Positions 5,936 through 6,915 of a DNA stretch of 6,915 nt are shown here, one piece after another (positions within the stretch are counted from its first letter, which is position 1; each line of letters starts with the position of its first letter). Under the pieces are notes generated by a model that searched no databases, was not told where the DNA came from, and saw only the letters and a program-made list of their open reading frames with translations. Both the position numbers and the translations under genes were made by a program. The stretch lies in the NCBI GenBank assembly GCA_014379485.1, contig JACMLS010000469.1:1-6915 (forward strand), written 5' to 3'. Source of the stretch: Bacteroidia bacterium (GTDB taxonomy: Bacteria; Bacteroidota; Bacteroidia; B-17B0; Aurantibacillaceae).

Positions 5936-5940
5936 TTTTA

Positions 5941-6018
5941 ATGAGCATGCCGGTAATTTCTCTTCCGCTCCGCCGTCTGATTGTGTATTTTCTGTACCCA
6001 CGAAACATAAATAAGTGA
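5941..6018 (+). CDS. Candidate 25-codon microprotein bridging two genes
   Basis: ATG 5941 lies 5 bases after the preceding stop, and the frame ends at TGA 6016-6018, overlapping the GTG start of the next gene (GTGA). It therefore fills the gap almost exactly. The peptide starts MSMPVISLPLRRLIVYF and is basic and hydrophobic. Two ATGs occur (5941 and 5947). It could be a translational-coupling leader or chance: 25 codons without a stop is not rare. There is no homology I recognise. Confidence 0.2.
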   Translation: MSMPVISLPLRRLIVYFLYPRNINK

Positions 6019-6806
6019 AACAAATTCTCATTTTATTTTTCTTTTTGTCATTCCTTTCAAGTAAGGCTCAGGATTATTTTGAGGCAGAATCTTTATACGA
6101 CAAAGATAAATTTGAAGAGGCCGGAAAAACACTTGAAAATGTTTTAGAAAAGGGAGTTTATAAAAACGACACCCGCTTTCTAATAATGAGCATGAACCTG
6201 TTTTCTGATGTAAAAAGAATTCTGAAAGACAGTGTTGGTTCAGAAAAAATAAACAGGCAAATCCTGGAAGTAGTTCCTGTCCCTGCAGATTCCGGTTGGG
6301 CGAATCAGATCAACAGCGAAAAATACAAGGCCTGCATGAATTTGTTTTCCGTTTCAATGAAGCGAAAGAATTATTCTGAGGCAATACATTATTTGCGCCT
6401 TACTGAAACACATGCGTATTATTCTGCAACGGGAATTGATGTGGCTTTAGAAAGGATCACGCTTCGGTTTAATTTTGCTGAGGTGTATGAAAGACTTAAT
6501 TTTCCTGACAGCGCCCTGATACAGCTTATTCCCAATATGGAATTTTACGATCTTTGCTGCGAAGCGGGTGCGCTTGCTAAAGTGATCAGGATTGTAAAAA
6601 GTAAATACTCCAAGCAAGAAATAAAAAAAATGTTTAAACAAACGGAGCTTGAACTGAAAGCCGGTTGCAGACCACTTTTGTTTGGACTTGAAAAAGTAAA
6701 CGTTGAACGCCTTGTAAGGCCGCTAACAAAAGACAAGCCAACAAACTGCGAAGTGCTTTTTAAAACTTCTTACCTGTATCTTGAATTAAAAAAACTGATC
6801 GAATGA
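6015..6806 (+). CDS. Exported TPR-like hypothetical protein (GTG start)
   Basis: A 263-residue protein. The GTG at 6015 is chosen because it gives a complete signal peptide, MKQILILFFFLSFLSSKAQ, with cleavage after AQ (about residue 19). No other start keeps it. The mature protein is mainly helical with TPR-like units: YFEAESLYDKDKFEEAGKTL (21-40), ACMNLFSVSMKRKNYSEAIH (106-125) and FAEVYERLNFPDSALIQLIP (154-173). The C-terminal part (about 180-263) is helical and charged and contains a CCEAGA motif. There is no membrane anchor, lipobox or sorting domain, so it is probably periplasmic. It may interact with other envelope proteins through its TPR groove, like the TPR protein three reading frames upstream, but it is not an obvious copy of it. 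Its stop overlaps the next start (ATGA). Family not recognised. Confidence 0.8.
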   Translation: MKQILILFFFLSFLSSKAQDYFEAESLYDKDKFEEAGKTLENVLEKGVYKNDTRFLIMSMNLFSDVKRILKDSVGSEKINRQILEVVPVPADSGWANQINSEKYKACMNLFSVSMKRKNYSEAIHYLRLTETHAYYSATGIDVALERITLRFNFAEVYERLNFPDSALIQLIPNMEFYDLCCEAGALAKVIRIVKSKYSKQEIKKMFKQTELELKAGCRPLLFGLEKVNVERLVRPLTKDKPTNCEVLFKTSYLYLELKKLIE

Positions 6807-6915
6807 AAAAACTTATGCCTTGCCGTTTAAAAAGAAATTTCTTTCTGGGAATATTTGTTGTAGTAATTCCTTTTGTAAATATTTCCCAAATAGAAAATTA
6901 CCCCTCCCAAAATAA
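6803..6915 (+). CDS. N-terminus of another exported protein, cut by the right edge
   Basis: ATG 6803 overlaps the preceding stop codon as ATGA, the usual sign of translational coupling. The frame stays open for 37 codons to the window end. It encodes a basic start (MKKLMPCRLKRN) and a hydrophobic core FFLGIFVVVIPFVNISQ, together a good signal peptide with likely cleavage after SQ, followed by IENYPSQN. A second in-frame ATG at 6815 could also serve. The visible part does not allow a family call. It extends the run of exported proteins that begins with the TPR gene at 3884. Confidence 0.7.
   Translation, partial: MKKLMPCRLKRNFFLGIFVVVIPFVNISQIENYPSQN

Noticed and set aside
5804..6031. Minus-strand open frame across the gap before the GTG-started gene.
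   Set aside because: Most of it is antisense to the exported-protein gene, and the translation has no recognisable domain or start signal.

Overview
The window looks like a chromosomal segment from a moderately AT-rich member of the Bacteroidota. The evidence is a secreted protein with a type IX secretion (T9SS) C-terminal sorting domain, a DUF4286 protein, a TPR/transmembrane sensor of the kind common in this phylum, a TTTG-N18-TACTTTTG promoter, and start sites that mostly lack a Shine-Dalgarno sequence. I cannot name genus or species. No tRNA, rRNA, CRISPR array, transposase or phage gene is visible.

Left half (1-2906). A probable gene end on the + strand runs in from the left edge. Three minus-strand genes follow: a DUF4286 protein (185-487), a small cytoplasmic hypothetical protein (641-916, start corrected here) and a large T9SS cargo protein (1047-2906). 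The gap between the first two holds a composite structure: two inverted copies of a short palindrome flanking a strong terminator hairpin. The copies differ by a paired, pairing-preserving base change.

Middle (2907-3883). The divergent region between the T9SS cargo and the rightward genes carries a long imperfect hairpin built from CGCGAATG repeats. Two tandem paralogous genes follow, each for a three-helix membrane protein (3102-3443 and 3487-3786). A 26-base upstream segment is duplicated with the genes at a spacing of exactly 500 bases. In front of the first gene it is separated from the start codon by the hairpin element, which suggests the element was inserted after the duplication.

Right half (3884-6915). 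A rightward, probably co-transcribed group of exported or membrane proteins: a TPR/TM/coiled-coil protein (3884-5368), a small exported protein (5387-5935), an exported TPR-like protein (6015-6806, GTG start) and the N-terminus of another exported protein (6803 to the edge, ATGA overlap). The TPR protein carries the linker that in relatives precedes a SpoIIE/PP2C phosphatase domain, but it ends before any catalytic domain. The group could be a cell-envelope sensing or housekeeping unit; its function cannot be read from the sequence.

Nothing here is a clear new defence or mobile system. The best leads are the covarying palindrome pair, the duplicated membrane genes with the repeat insertion, and the output-less TPR sensor with its exported neighbours.
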